64,000 nucleotides of DNA, taken from assembly GCF_041927875.1 (NCBI RefSeq), contig NZ_JBHFHN010000012.1, one strand, 5' to 3'. Every line of letters begins with the position of its first letter. Position 1 is the stretch's first letter. Position numbers and translations under genes: made by a program. The stretch comes from Paracoccus sp041927875 (GTDB lineage: Bacteria > Pseudomonadota > Alphaproteobacteria > Rhodobacterales > Rhodobacteraceae). Positions 51,801 through 59,816 of the stretch are shown in pieces. The notes below the pieces were generated by a model, which saw only the letters and a program-made list of their open reading frames with translations, was not told the origin of the DNA and made no database searches.

Positions 51801-52028
51801 CATGCCGATCCGACCGGTAAGACTAGGGCCGAAATCTTGATCGAGGCGGGCGCGATCCGATTCAAGCCGATCCTGCTGACCGCGATTGCGGCGATGATCG
51901 GGGCGGCGGTAATCCTGACCGACCCGATCTTTCAGGGGCTGGCGATTTCGCTGCTGTTCGGTCTGCTCAGCTCGACCCTGCTGACGGTGCTGGTGATCCC
52001 GGCGATCTACCGCGTCTTCCGGACGTGA
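48822..52028 (+). CDS. RND efflux transporter permease
   Basis: A 1068-residue inner-membrane pump of the AcrB superfamily, with the usual two-fold repeat: a helix near residue 27, a large periplasmic domain, then a bundle (about 350-530), a second periplasmic domain and a last bundle (about 910-1060). The proton-relay Asp-Asp pair is visible in SIGILVDDAIVVIENI, which indicates a drug/amphiphile-type rather than a metal-type pump. The second bundle contains MIGFIALAGIIVRNSILLVDFI. It is co-expressed with the adaptor. The substrate is unknown, but the upstream operator links it to sulfide or persulfide stress. Confidence 0.92.
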   Translation: MTDPLPEARLGIAGRLTRAFIASALTPLFIMAALAAGMIALITLPREEEPQISVPMVDILVQAPGLRAPDAVKLVTEPLETIVQSINDVDHVYSQTADDRAMLTARFKVGTPSDAAILRVHEKLRANMDRIPVGIPEPLVIGRGIDDVAIVALTLSARPGSPLTAGDLTRVARELRAELVKADNVGLTYLVGEASETIRITPDPARLALYGITLQQLAGKVEQANRAFSAGMVRDQGQMIGLSVGQTMTAPAEIAGLMLTARDGRAVWLSDVADVAFVPDAADHIAAHVTRDADGVIHRSPAVTLAIAKRAGANAVVVAEDILHKVHSLQGHLIPDEVTVTVTRDYGETANEKANELLFHLGLATVSIIALVWLAIGWREAVVVAIVIPVTILLTLFASWIMGYTLNRVSLFALIFSIGILVDDAIVVIENIARHWALDARKPRIQAAIEAVAEVGNPTIVATLTVVAALLPMLFVSGLMGPYMSPIPANASAAMIFSFFVAVMVTPWLMVKVAGRAPAHDPDHSTHHGGTLGAIYARVARPVLRSKTSALVFLLVTVVLSFGSLGLLYTKDVTVKLLPFDNKSELSVIIDLPEGASVEDTDRVAQMVAENVTRLPEVLSVQTHAATAAPFNFNGLVRHYYLRNEPQMGDVQVNLTPKSARDRESHAIALDIRQRLAGLDLPPGTVLKTVEPPPGPPVMATLLAEIYGPDPETRRATAARVREAFEAVPFIVDVDDSFGTQARRLRAVADTDKLDFFQVAEQDVFDTLGLLNSTRTVGYSHRGQGRAPIPITLGRDKADRVMDQTALTTPIPANLLPGARGVVELGDVVTLRDEQASFPIFRHNGREAEMVTAELAGDYEAPLYGMLAVADRIEAMDWTGAVKPQIALNGQPRDESVVTLLWDGEWEVTWVTFRDMGAAFGVALLGIYILVVAQFGSFKLPLVILTPVPLTFLGIMAGHWLFGAPFSATSMIGFIALAGIIVRNSILLVDFIRHADPTGKTRAEILIEAGAIRFKPILLTAIAAMIGAAVILTDPIFQGLAISLLFGLLSSTLLTVLVIPAIYRVFRT

Positions 52029-52052
52029 CGCGGGGTGGCGGCGTTCGGCAGG

Positions 52053-52076
52053 CGTATTTGGGCAAGAAAGAAGGGC
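52053..52076 (+). repeat. Recurring intergenic motif, copy B
   Basis: GCGTATTTGGGCAAGAAAGA and G/A-rich tail, 25 bp after the permease stop. It matches copies A and C in the TATTTGGGCAA core. Confidence 0.6.
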
Positions 52077-52204
52077 AAGGGCCAGGCCGAGGGGGCGAAC
52101 GGTCGGCGGCGACGGGTCATGCGTCAGGCTGCGGCGGCCCAGCGGTGGATCGTTGGCGCGAACTGGCATGAGGTCGCGCCGTGGTGGCATCCGGCAGGTG
52201 CCGA

Positions 52205-53248
52205 TCAACGCAAGATCAATGCGGCCAGACGGTCGGCAGCCTCGGGCAGGGCGTTGGGGGTCAGCCGGTCCAGCACCAGATCGGTGATGGGGACCGCCAT
52301 TCGGTCGCGGTGGCGGCCATAGCGCGGGTCGTAATGGGCGGCCATCAGCCCGTCGGCCAGGTCGGTGAACCGGCCCGCCGCAGCCATCGCCTGCCATGCG
52401 GCGATCTGGTCGGTGGCGTGATACGGCCGCAGTTTGTCGATGATGGAGGACAGCCGGCTGGCATCGGCGGTGACATCGGCATAGGCGCGCGTCAGATAGT
52501 CGGCGCGCGCGCTGCGGGGCGCGTCGATGGCGATGCGCGGGGCGGCGCACATGGCCTGCCACAGCCGGGGCGGCAGGCGGCAATTGCCGACCTTGGCGCT
52601 TTCGGCCTCGACAACCACGGGGCGGCTGGGGTCGAGGCGCGCAAGGGCAAGCGCCAGTCGCCCCTCGAACGCGCGTTGGCTGGGTTGCGGGCCAAGCGCG
52701 CCGAACAGCGACCCCCGATGGTTGGCCAGCCCTTCCAGGTCGATGCTCTGCACGCCGCGTTCGGGCAGCAGGTTCAGCAATTCGGTCTTGGCCGAGCCGG
52801 TGTTGCCATCCAGCACAATGACCGGCGCGGTTGGCGCGCGGTCGTACAGGGCAGCGACCACCAGACTGCGCCAGCTTTTGTAGCCGCCGGCGATGAAATC
52901 CGCGCGCCATCCGACCTGGCCCAGGATCGTGGCGAACGACTGCGAGCGCTGGCCACCGCGCCAGCAATAGACCAAGGGACGCCAACCGCCCGGTTTGTCG
53001 GCCAGCGGGCCTTGCAGATGCGCCGCGACATTGCGCGCGACCAGGGCGGCGCCGATCCTGCGGGCGTTGAAGGGCGAAACCTGTTTGTAGATCGTGCCGA
53101 CCTCGGCCCGTTCGTGGTTCGACAGCACCGGCAGGTTGACCGCGCCGGGCAGGTGATCCTCGGCATGTTCCAGCGGCGTGCGGGCGTCGATCAGCGTGTC
53201 GAAGCCAAGCCGGTCCAGATCGGTCAGCGATGACAGTGTGATGGCCAC
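52205..53248 (-). CDS. mnmH: tRNA 2-selenouridine synthase MnmH (SelU)
   Basis: A 347-residue enzyme that replaces sulfur by selenium in the wobble 2-thiouridine of tRNA, using selenophosphate. The N-terminal rhodanese domain has the catalytic Cys95 in VYCWRGGQRS, and a P-loop domain follows with DGNTGSAKTELL (about residues 147-158). The rest is MnmH-like (SIDLEGLANHRGSLFGA). The presence implies a selenophosphate synthetase elsewhere in the genome. It is convergent with the RND permease and its own upstream neighbour starts 99 bp further on the same strand. The alternative, a bare rhodanese, is ruled out by the P-loop domain. Confidence 0.93.
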   Translation of the reverse strand: MAITLSSLTDLDRLGFDTLIDARTPLEHAEDHLPGAVNLPVLSNHERAEVGTIYKQVSPFNARRIGAALVARNVAAHLQGPLADKPGGWRPLVYCWRGGQRSQSFATILGQVGWRADFIAGGYKSWRSLVVAALYDRAPTAPVIVLDGNTGSAKTELLNLLPERGVQSIDLEGLANHRGSLFGALGPQPSQRAFEGRLALALARLDPSRPVVVEAESAKVGNCRLPPRLWQAMCAAPRIAIDAPRSARADYLTRAYADVTADASRLSSIIDKLRPYHATDQIAAWQAMAAAGRFTDLADGLMAAHYDPRYGRHRDRMAVPITDLVLDRLTPNALPEAADRLAALILR

Positions 53249-53347
53249 GGGCGTTATCCAGTCGGGCGAGGGCGGGCCGCGAGCGGGCCGTTTGGCCCGC
53301 AGTTCTAGGGCAGCCGCCTGGCGGGGTCCATGCTGGAAAACGTCGGG

Positions 53348-55390
53348 TCATGGCTGCGTCGCGGTTGTCGCCGTGGGCGGGGCGTCCGATGGCGAAGGTG
53401 CGTCCTGGGCGGCGGCCGGGTCTGCTGCTGGATGTTCGGTTGCGTCCAGTTCAGCCAGAACCGATGCCCGCAGCGCCGCGCTATCGCTGGTCAGCTTTCG
53501 GCTGCGCGCGACCAAGGTCGTTTCATTCGCCACGTCAGCGGGCGGCAAGGTGGGCGTTGGTGAAGGCTTGGCGGCGTCAGGGCCTGCCGGGGCGACCGGC
53601 GGCGGCTGATCGGCCTGCGTCGCGGGCGGCGAGTGGGGGGCAGAGGTGGCGGATTGCAGTGCAGTGGCGGCCTCGACCTCACGGGGCGGCTGGGCGTGGA
53701 CTGCTTCAGCGCCCGGCACCGGGCTGTGGTCGGTCGCCGGGGTCGTGATTGTGGCGGGGTTGCTGCCAAACCCGTGCTGGCCCAGGCGCGCCTGCACCTG
53801 ATCCCTGGTCGAGGCGGTGCAGCAGGTGTCCAGTAGCGCGGCATGGGCAAAGGCCAGGCGCAGGAATTCGCCGTCCGAGGCTTGGGACGCGAAGGTTTGC
53901 ACCACGGCATCGGCGGCCCGTGACATGATCGGGTCGGTGGCTTTCCCACCGCCAGGCGTGGTCATGCCGGTCAGACCCGCAAGAGCGGTCGCGGGATCGC
54001 CCGCCCGCGCATAAGCCAGCAGGGCGGCCGCGCGCATCCATCGGCCGCCTGGCTCGGCCGCGCGCTCAAAGGCCATGGCGTCAAGGTTATGGGCGGTCTC
54101 GATGGCTATCGGTGCAGGGTCGGTCAACAGGCGTTGAAACACGGCCTCGGCCCGATCTGTCAGCGATGGGGCGGGCAATTGCGACAGGCCGCGCACGGTT
54201 TGCCCCAGATCGGCCGCACCCGGATCGCCGGGGCAAGGGCTATCGGGCGCGCAGGCGGGCGCGAGGCTGTCCATCAGTTGCGCCAGGCTGGTTGAAGCGC
54301 TGTCGGGGTTGCGGCGCAGCACGGGCAGCAGACGTTCGGTCACCCGGGCGCGCAGGCGTGGCGGCAGCGTCAGCATCGCCTGATATATCGCATAGGCATC
54401 GGCATGACCGGGGCCGGTTTCCGCCCGCAGCATCTGCCACAATTCGACCTGCGCGCCGCATTGCGCGAGGCCGGGCAGATCCACACCGTCATCCGCGCGA
54501 CTGTCCAGCGCGGCGGCGGCTGCGGTCAGGACGCGCGCCGTGCCATCGTCGGGATCGCTGCGCAACGACAGGATCGCCAAGGCCTCACCCGGCAGGGCGA
54601 GCGATAGATAGCCGCGCGCAAGGTCGATCAACCCCTGATCGTTGCGGGCGCGGTCCATCGCCAGATAGGCCTGTTCATAGGCGCGGATCGTATCGGGTGC
54701 GGCGGGATCAAAGGTCAGCGCGGCCAGTGCCTGTTCGCAGGTGATCGGTGACGGGCCGCCGGCTTCAACTGCGGCCTCGGGCTGAGGGGCGGCCGGAGTC
54801 GGCGCGCCGGGCAGAAGGCCCGCGCGTCGCAGCGCGTCCAGCGTCGCCTGATCTGCGACCGTCAGGCTGCCATCGCCCGCGGCCTTGGCGATGCGGAACA
54901 GCAGCGCCTGTTCAATGGATTGGGCCTGGGCCGAGGGTGCGGTGGCGGCAGGCTGGCCCAACCCTGCCGGGCCGTCGATCTGGCCCAACTCTTTCGGGGG
55001 CACTGCGGGCAGCGCGACTTGCGGCGGGGGGGCGGCGCTTGGTGCGGTTGGCGTGCCGGATATGTCTATGATGAACAGATCCCCCTGCCGCGCGGCCCTG
55101 ACCGTGGTGCCGGGGGCGGCTGTCACGGTCAACACCGAGCCATCGGCGGTCAGATCCGTCACCCGATCGCGCGGGATAAGGTCGAAGGCCCGTTGCAGAT
55201 CAAAGCCGTCGCCATCCGTGATGGTCAGCGTGCCGCCGCCATCGCCCGCCTGCCAGACCCAATCGGCCTTCGCCCCGGCGATTACCAGACGCGAGAAGTC
55301 GGCATGTTCGCCCGACCGCACGGCGACATCGCGCGCGATGGCCGCCACCGCCAGCCCCGCCCAGATCACCATCGCCATCAGCCAACGCAT
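53348..55390 (-). CDS. Large exported protein of unknown function
   Basis: A 680-residue protein with a signal peptide (MRWLMAMVIWAGLAVAAIA). The N-terminal 95 residues form a beta-rich unit with SGEHADFSRLVIAG and DLFIIDISG, a pattern reminiscent of AMIN-like envelope domains. A helical middle (about 170-560) carries Ala-rich repeats similar to TPR-like structures (LIDLARGYLSLALPGEALAIL), and the last 110 residues are Pro/Ala/Thr-rich and disordered. Cys residues are sparse (one CC pair near 548). I cannot name a family; an envelope or division-related role is a guess. The start at 55390 yields the signal peptide. Confidence 0.6.
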   Translation of the reverse strand: MRWLMAMVIWAGLAVAAIARDVAVRSGEHADFSRLVIAGAKADWVWQAGDGGGTLTITDGDGFDLQRAFDLIPRDRVTDLTADGSVLTVTAAPGTTVRAARQGDLFIIDISGTPTAPSAAPPPQVALPAVPPKELGQIDGPAGLGQPAATAPSAQAQSIEQALLFRIAKAAGDGSLTVADQATLDALRRAGLLPGAPTPAAPQPEAAVEAGGPSPITCEQALAALTFDPAAPDTIRAYEQAYLAMDRARNDQGLIDLARGYLSLALPGEALAILSLRSDPDDGTARVLTAAAAALDSRADDGVDLPGLAQCGAQVELWQMLRAETGPGHADAYAIYQAMLTLPPRLRARVTERLLPVLRRNPDSASTSLAQLMDSLAPACAPDSPCPGDPGAADLGQTVRGLSQLPAPSLTDRAEAVFQRLLTDPAPIAIETAHNLDAMAFERAAEPGGRWMRAAALLAYARAGDPATALAGLTGMTTPGGGKATDPIMSRAADAVVQTFASQASDGEFLRLAFAHAALLDTCCTASTRDQVQARLGQHGFGSNPATITTPATDHSPVPGAEAVHAQPPREVEAATALQSATSAPHSPPATQADQPPPVAPAGPDAAKPSPTPTLPPADVANETTLVARSRKLTSDSAALRASVLAELDATEHPAADPAAAQDAPSPSDAPPTATTATQP

Positions 55391-55512
55391 CGCCCGCCCC
55401 GAATCGCCATCCTTTTCATCTTCGTAAGCCCATTCCCTTGACGAAGCATGAACGCGGCCCGGCAATTGCCTGTCGCCCCGGCAGCGGTTAGCAAGGGCCA
55501 AGGGGGTGGCCG

Positions 55513-56109
55513 ATGCTGATGTTCTGGAACGAAAGGCTGGTGTTTCTGGCCGTGCCCAAGACCGGCACCACCGCGATCGAGGGGGCCTTGGCGCCGCGGG
55601 CCTCGCTGGTGTTGCGCGATCCGGCGACGTTGAAGCATACGCCCGTCTATCGTTACCGGCGATTTCTGGAGCCGTATTTCGCCACCTGCGGCCCGAAAGA
55701 TCTGGAAACGCTGGCGGTGACGCGGCATCCGATCGACTGGCTGGGCAGTTGGTATCGATACCGTCTGCGCGACGATCTTGTGGGCCATCCCAACAGCACC
55801 CGTGGTGTCACCTTCGATGAGTTCGTGCGCGAGTTCTGCAAGGACAAGCCCGCGCCCTATGCCGCGCTTGGCACGCAGGCCAAGTTCCTGACCGATGCCG
55901 ATGGCCAGATCGCCGTCACCCATCTGTTCCGCTATGAGGCGCAGCCCCGGCTGATCGCCTTTCTTGAGGACCGGCTGTCGATCAAGATCCAGTTCAAGCA
56001 ACTGAACGTCTCGCCCAAGGCGGAACTGACGCTGTCGCCCAAGATCGAGGCGATCCTGCGCCGCAAGCGCGCCGCCGAATTCGCGGTCTGGGAGGAGGGC
56101 CAGGCCTGA
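55513..56109 (+). CDS. Sulfotransferase-fold protein (often annotated gamma-glutamyl kinase)
   Basis: A 198-residue protein. The N-terminal FLAVPKTGTTAIEGAL is the 5'-phosphosulfate-binding loop of PAPS-dependent sulfotransferases, and TLAVTRHPIDWLGSWYRYR matches the 3'-phosphate site with the RxPxxxxxS pattern. Length and order agree with the short sulfotransferase group of Rhodobacteraceae, which is often mislabelled gamma-glutamyl kinase. The substrate is unknown. It starts 122 bp from the divergent exported protein gene. The CysQ-like enzyme elsewhere in the window would remove the PAP such an enzyme produces. Confidence 0.65.
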   Translation: MLMFWNERLVFLAVPKTGTTAIEGALAPRASLVLRDPATLKHTPVYRYRRFLEPYFATCGPKDLETLAVTRHPIDWLGSWYRYRLRDDLVGHPNSTRGVTFDEFVREFCKDKPAPYAALGTQAKFLTDADGQIAVTHLFRYEAQPRLIAFLEDRLSIKIQFKQLNVSPKAELTLSPKIEAILRRKRAAEFAVWEEGQA

Positions 56110-56210
56110 TCGGCAAGCTGCCGCCGATCTGCGCGCCGCATCCGCTTTCGGGGGCTTTGCGGCGGCGCGGCGGGGCGCTATGGCTGGCGCAGCCACGACC
56201 TGAGGACATG

Positions 56211-56681
56211 ATGCGCGCCCTTGCCCTGCTGTTGATTGCCGCCCTGCCGCTGACCGCCTGTGGGGGCAGCAATGCCCGCGTCGAACAGGCCGAACTGTTC
56301 GAGCAAGGCCCCGCCCATCCTGGCCCCAATGCCGAGCTGAACCGCCTGATCGCCCATTATGCGCGGGTCTATGACGTGCCGGTCAGCCTGGTGCATCGCG
56401 TGGTCAAGCGCGAAAGCAACTATAATCCGGGCGCGCGCAACGGCCCCTATTATGGGCTGATGCAGATCCTGCCGCAGACCGCGCAGACCATGGGTCATCG
56501 TGGCAGCGCCGAGGCGCTGCTGGATGCCGATACCAACCTGCGTTATGCGGTGAAATATCTGCGCGGCGCCTGGATGTGCGCCGATGGCAGCGAAAGCCGC
56601 GCCGTCATGTGGTATGCCAAGGGCTATTACTATGAGGCCAAGCGCCGCGGTATCCTGAAAGAGGTCGGGCTGCGGTCCTGA
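56211..56681 (+). CDS. Lytic transglycosylase lipoprotein
   Basis: A 156-residue lipoprotein. The signal peptide ends in the lipobox LTAC (cysteine near residue 17). The SLT-type catalytic domain shows HRVVKRESNYNPGARN with the catalytic Glu of RES, then GPYYGLMQILPQTAQTMG and NLRYAVKYLRGAW. It cleaves the glycan strands of peptidoglycan in the periplasm or at the outer membrane. GAGGA lies four bases before this ATG; the ATG three bases earlier is the alternative. It ends next to the convergent aldehyde dehydrogenase gene. Confidence 0.88.
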   Translation: MRALALLLIAALPLTACGGSNARVEQAELFEQGPAHPGPNAELNRLIAHYARVYDVPVSLVHRVVKRESNYNPGARNGPYYGLMQILPQTAQTMGHRGSAEALLDADTNLRYAVKYLRGAWMCADGSESRAVMWYAKGYYYEAKRRGILKEVGLRS

Positions 56682-58091
56682 TCAGCCCAGCTTGCGGATC
56701 AGCCGCATCATCGACTTGAACCGGGGACCATAGGGCGGGGCCAGCAGGCCCAGCCCGTTCCAGCGCGCCTGATGGAACACCGGCTTCAGATGGCTGAACG
56801 TGTCGAACCCGGCCTGGCCGTGATAGGCGCCCATGCCGGAATCGCCGATGCCGCCAAAGGGCAGGTCGTCCTGGGCGACGTGCATGATGGTTTCGTTGAT
56901 GCAGACGCCGCCCGCGACGGTGCCCGACTGCACCGCCGCGATCTGGTCGCGGTCGCGCGCAAAGACATACAAAGCCAGCGGGCGCGGGCGGGCGTTGATC
57001 GTGGCAATGGCCTGGGGCAGGCCGTCGGTCGGGATCACCGGCAGGATCGGGCCGAAGATTTCCTGCTGCATCAGGTCGCCATCCATCGCCGCGCCGGTGA
57101 CGATCACCGGCGGCAGCAGGCGGCTGGCGGCATCGGGATGGGCGTCGGTCAGCGGGTGCAGCACCGCGCCGCTGTCGTTCGCCTGATCCAACAGGCCGGT
57201 CAGGCGGCTGAACTGGCGGTCGTTGATGATCCGGGTGTAATCGGCGGATTTGGCGAGCTTCGGATAATGCTTTGCCACCCAAGCCTTTGACCGCGCGATG
57301 AAATCATCCATCATCGCGCGCGGAATCAGGACGTAATCGGGGGCGACACATGTCTGCCCGGCATTCAGCAGCTTGCCGGTCATGATCCGCGCCACGGCGT
57401 GATCCAGATCGGCGGTGTCGGTGATGATCACCGGCGATTTGCCGCCCAGCTCCAGCGTGACGGGGGTCAGGTTCGGCGCGGCGGCGGCCATCACCTGCCG
57501 GCCGATCTGCGTCGAGCCGGTGAACAGCAGATGGTCAAAGGGCAGCGCGCCAAAGGCCTGGGCGACGTCCGGGCCGCCGGTGATGATGGCCAGGTCATCC
57601 TCATCGAAATAGCGCGGCGCGGTCGCGGCCAGCCAATCGGCAAAGCGCGGCACCGATTCCGACACTTTCACCATCGCCCGGTTGCCCGCCACAAAGGCGC
57701 TGGTCAGCGGCCCGGTGATCAGGAACAGCGGATAGTTCCAGGGCGCGACGATCCCCACCAGCCCCAGCGGCTGCGGCAGGATCTGGTTCGAGGCCGGCCG
57801 GAACAGGATCGAGATCGGCGCGCGGCGCGGCCTCATCCAGCGCTTGCCGTGGCGCAGGGCGTGGCGGATGCCGGTGATGGTGGGGAAGATCTCGGCCAGG
57901 TTGGTCTCGGCGCGGGCGCGTTGACCGAAGTCCTCGGAAATGACCTTGGCGATGGCGCCCTCATGGTCGGTGACCAGGGCCAGCAGCGCCTTCAGCCGCT
58001 TTTCGCGCAGATCCCAGGGGGTCGAGGGGTTGGCGCGGGCGGCGGCCATCATCCGGTCGAAACGGGCGCGAAGGTCGGTCATGTCGGTCAT
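56682..58091 (-). CDS. Coniferyl-aldehyde-dehydrogenase-like aldehyde dehydrogenase
   Basis: A 469-residue NAD(P)-dependent aldehyde dehydrogenase. APWNYPLFL (about residue 116) and TGSTQIGRQVM form the coenzyme site. The catalytic pair is Glu214 in TLELGGKSP and Cys248 in NAGQTCVAPDYV. The C-terminal hydrophobic end and the length match class 3-like and coniferyl aldehyde dehydrogenases, which oxidise aromatic or medium-chain aldehydes to acids. Its ATG overlaps the ThDP-enzyme stop by four bases, and it is the last gene of the operon. The real substrate is probably the aldehyde made by that enzyme. Confidence 0.85.
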   Translation of the reverse strand: MTDMTDLRARFDRMMAAARANPSTPWDLREKRLKALLALVTDHEGAIAKVISEDFGQRARAETNLAEIFPTITGIRHALRHGKRWMRPRRAPISILFRPASNQILPQPLGLVGIVAPWNYPLFLITGPLTSAFVAGNRAMVKVSESVPRFADWLAATAPRYFDEDDLAIITGGPDVAQAFGALPFDHLLFTGSTQIGRQVMAAAAPNLTPVTLELGGKSPVIITDTADLDHAVARIMTGKLLNAGQTCVAPDYVLIPRAMMDDFIARSKAWVAKHYPKLAKSADYTRIINDRQFSRLTGLLDQANDSGAVLHPLTDAHPDAASRLLPPVIVTGAAMDGDLMQQEIFGPILPVIPTDGLPQAIATINARPRPLALYVFARDRDQIAAVQSGTVAGGVCINETIMHVAQDDLPFGGIGDSGMGAYHGQAGFDTFSHLKPVFHQARWNGLGLLAPPYGPRFKSMMRLIRKLG

Positions 58092-59815
58092 CCCTTGATC
58101 CGCCGCGACAGGGCGCGGGTCAGAAAACGCAATTTCTGGCGCCCGGCAAAGCCCCGGAAGGTGCTGGCCGAGGTGCCCTTGGTAAAGGCGGTCGGGCGGC
58201 TGTAGTCGATGGCGATATCGACGATAGCGACCCGACCGGCGGCCGCCACCTGTCGCGCCTGGCCGATGGCGGGGGCGATGGACGCGGCACTGTCGATGGT
58301 AATGTAGGCGGCGCCGACCGCCTGCGCCACCCCGGCGACGTCCAGCCCCGGCAGATCGGTGCAGGCCTGCCGCCCATAGGGCAGCTTCTGCGCCTGCGCG
58401 ATCTGCGACAGCGCGCCGTCGTTGAACACGAAGATGACCAGCCCAAGGCCCTGGGCGCGCGCGGTCAGCAGCTCCATGCAGGTCATGGTAAAGCAGCCGT
58501 CGCCGACGATCGCCACCACCTCGCGGTCCGGGGCGGTCAGCTTGGCGCCGATGGCGGCGGGGACGGCATAGCCCATGGCGTTGAAATCGGTGGGCGACAG
58601 CAGCGTGGCCCCGGCGCCAAAGGTGAACAGCTCGGCCGTCAGGAAGGTGTGGTTGCCATCGTCCAGAACGGTGATCGCGTCGTCGGGCAGGGCGCGGCGC
58701 AGCGCGGTAAAGAACAGCGCGGGATTGACGCGGCCCCGGCTGTCATGCTGCGCCCAGGCGGCGCGGTGATCGTCCTTGGCCTGGGCGATGCGCGCCCACA
58801 GGGCGGTGTCGTGCGGGCGCGCGGCCAGCCGTTCCAGCAGCGCCGGCAGGACTGCCGCCGCATCGCCCACCAGCCCCGGATCGGCGGGATAGTTCAGTCC
58901 GATGGCATCGGGGTCGATGTCGATATGGATATGCGCGGGCGGCGGCGTGATCGCAAAGCTGCCGGTCGGGATTTCGCCGAACCGCGCGCCCACCGTCAGC
59001 AGAAGGTCGATCCCCGCAAAGGCCGCCTGCGCCGCAGGCACCGCCGAGGGACCAAAGCCGAAGCCCACATGCAGCGGGTGCCGCCCCGGCATCACCGCCA
59101 GCCCTTGCAGCGTGGTGGCGACCGGGGCTTGCAGCGCCTCGGCCAGGCGGATCAGATCGGGCGTGGCCCGGCGCGCGCCATAGCCCGCAAAGATGCCGAT
59201 GCGCGCCGCGCCGTTCAGCATCGCTGCCGCGCGGTCCAGATCGGCGGCAGCGGGCAGCGGCGGCGGCGCGGGCGGCGACCACGGCCCGGCCTCGGGTACG
59301 GGGGCGTCGAACAGTTGCAGGTCGACCGGGATTTCGACCAGCACCGGGCCGGGCAGGCCGGTCGTGGCAATCGCATGGGCGCGGCGCAAGGTCTCGACCA
59401 CCTGATCCTGATGGGTGACGCGGAAGGCGGCCTTGGTGATGCCGCGCGCCAGCTCCATCTGGTCGACGCCGTGCAGCTTGTGGCCAAAGCGCGTGTCCTG
59501 ACGCACGCCGCCGGTCAGGATCAGCATCGGGATGCCGCCCAGGAACGCCTCGCCAATGCCGCTGGCGGCATGGGTGAAACCGGCGGCTGGCACGATCAGC
59601 AGGCAGCCGATTTCACCATCGGTGGCGGTGCGGCTGACGGCATCGGCCATGAAGGCGCCGCCCCCCTCATGCGTGACCAAGACCGGGCGGATGCGGTTCG
59701 ACCGGCTGACGGCATCGTAAAGCTCGGTATTGTGGACGCCCGGAATGCCGAACGTGCGGCGGATGCCCAGTTCCTCAAGCGTGGCGACGGCCAGACTGGC
59801 GGCGGTGGCGCGCAT
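58088..59815 (-). CDS. Thiamine-diphosphate-dependent enzyme, acetolactate synthase-like
   Basis: A 575-residue enzyme of the POX/ALS family with the three usual domains. The N-terminal PYR domain has the conserved Glu50 in LVTHEGGGAFMADA, and the C-terminal PP domain has the GDGCFTMTCMELLTA motif ending in FNDG (GDG-x-ND). Like decarboxylases and carboligases of this family it acts on 2-oxo acids. It is not near ilvN, so it is not a standard biosynthetic acetolactate synthase. The start at 59815 lies one base after the FAD-gene stop. It is the middle gene of a coupled three-gene operon and probably supplies an aldehyde to the dehydrogenase. Confidence 0.85.
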   Translation of the reverse strand: MRATAASLAVATLEELGIRRTFGIPGVHNTELYDAVSRSNRIRPVLVTHEGGGAFMADAVSRTATDGEIGCLLIVPAAGFTHAASGIGEAFLGGIPMLILTGGVRQDTRFGHKLHGVDQMELARGITKAAFRVTHQDQVVETLRRAHAIATTGLPGPVLVEIPVDLQLFDAPVPEAGPWSPPAPPPLPAAADLDRAAAMLNGAARIGIFAGYGARRATPDLIRLAEALQAPVATTLQGLAVMPGRHPLHVGFGFGPSAVPAAQAAFAGIDLLLTVGARFGEIPTGSFAITPPPAHIHIDIDPDAIGLNYPADPGLVGDAAAVLPALLERLAARPHDTALWARIAQAKDDHRAAWAQHDSRGRVNPALFFTALRRALPDDAITVLDDGNHTFLTAELFTFGAGATLLSPTDFNAMGYAVPAAIGAKLTAPDREVVAIVGDGCFTMTCMELLTARAQGLGLVIFVFNDGALSQIAQAQKLPYGRQACTDLPGLDVAGVAQAVGAAYITIDSAASIAPAIGQARQVAAAGRVAIVDIAIDYSRPTAFTKGTSASTFRGFAGRQKLRFLTRALSRRIKG

Positions 59816-59816
59816 G

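Noticed and set aside
48771..53351. Minus-strand frame of 1526 codons opposite the RND permease
   Set aside because: An artefact of third-position GC bias opposite the permease; only its upstream part touches mnmH, in another frame.
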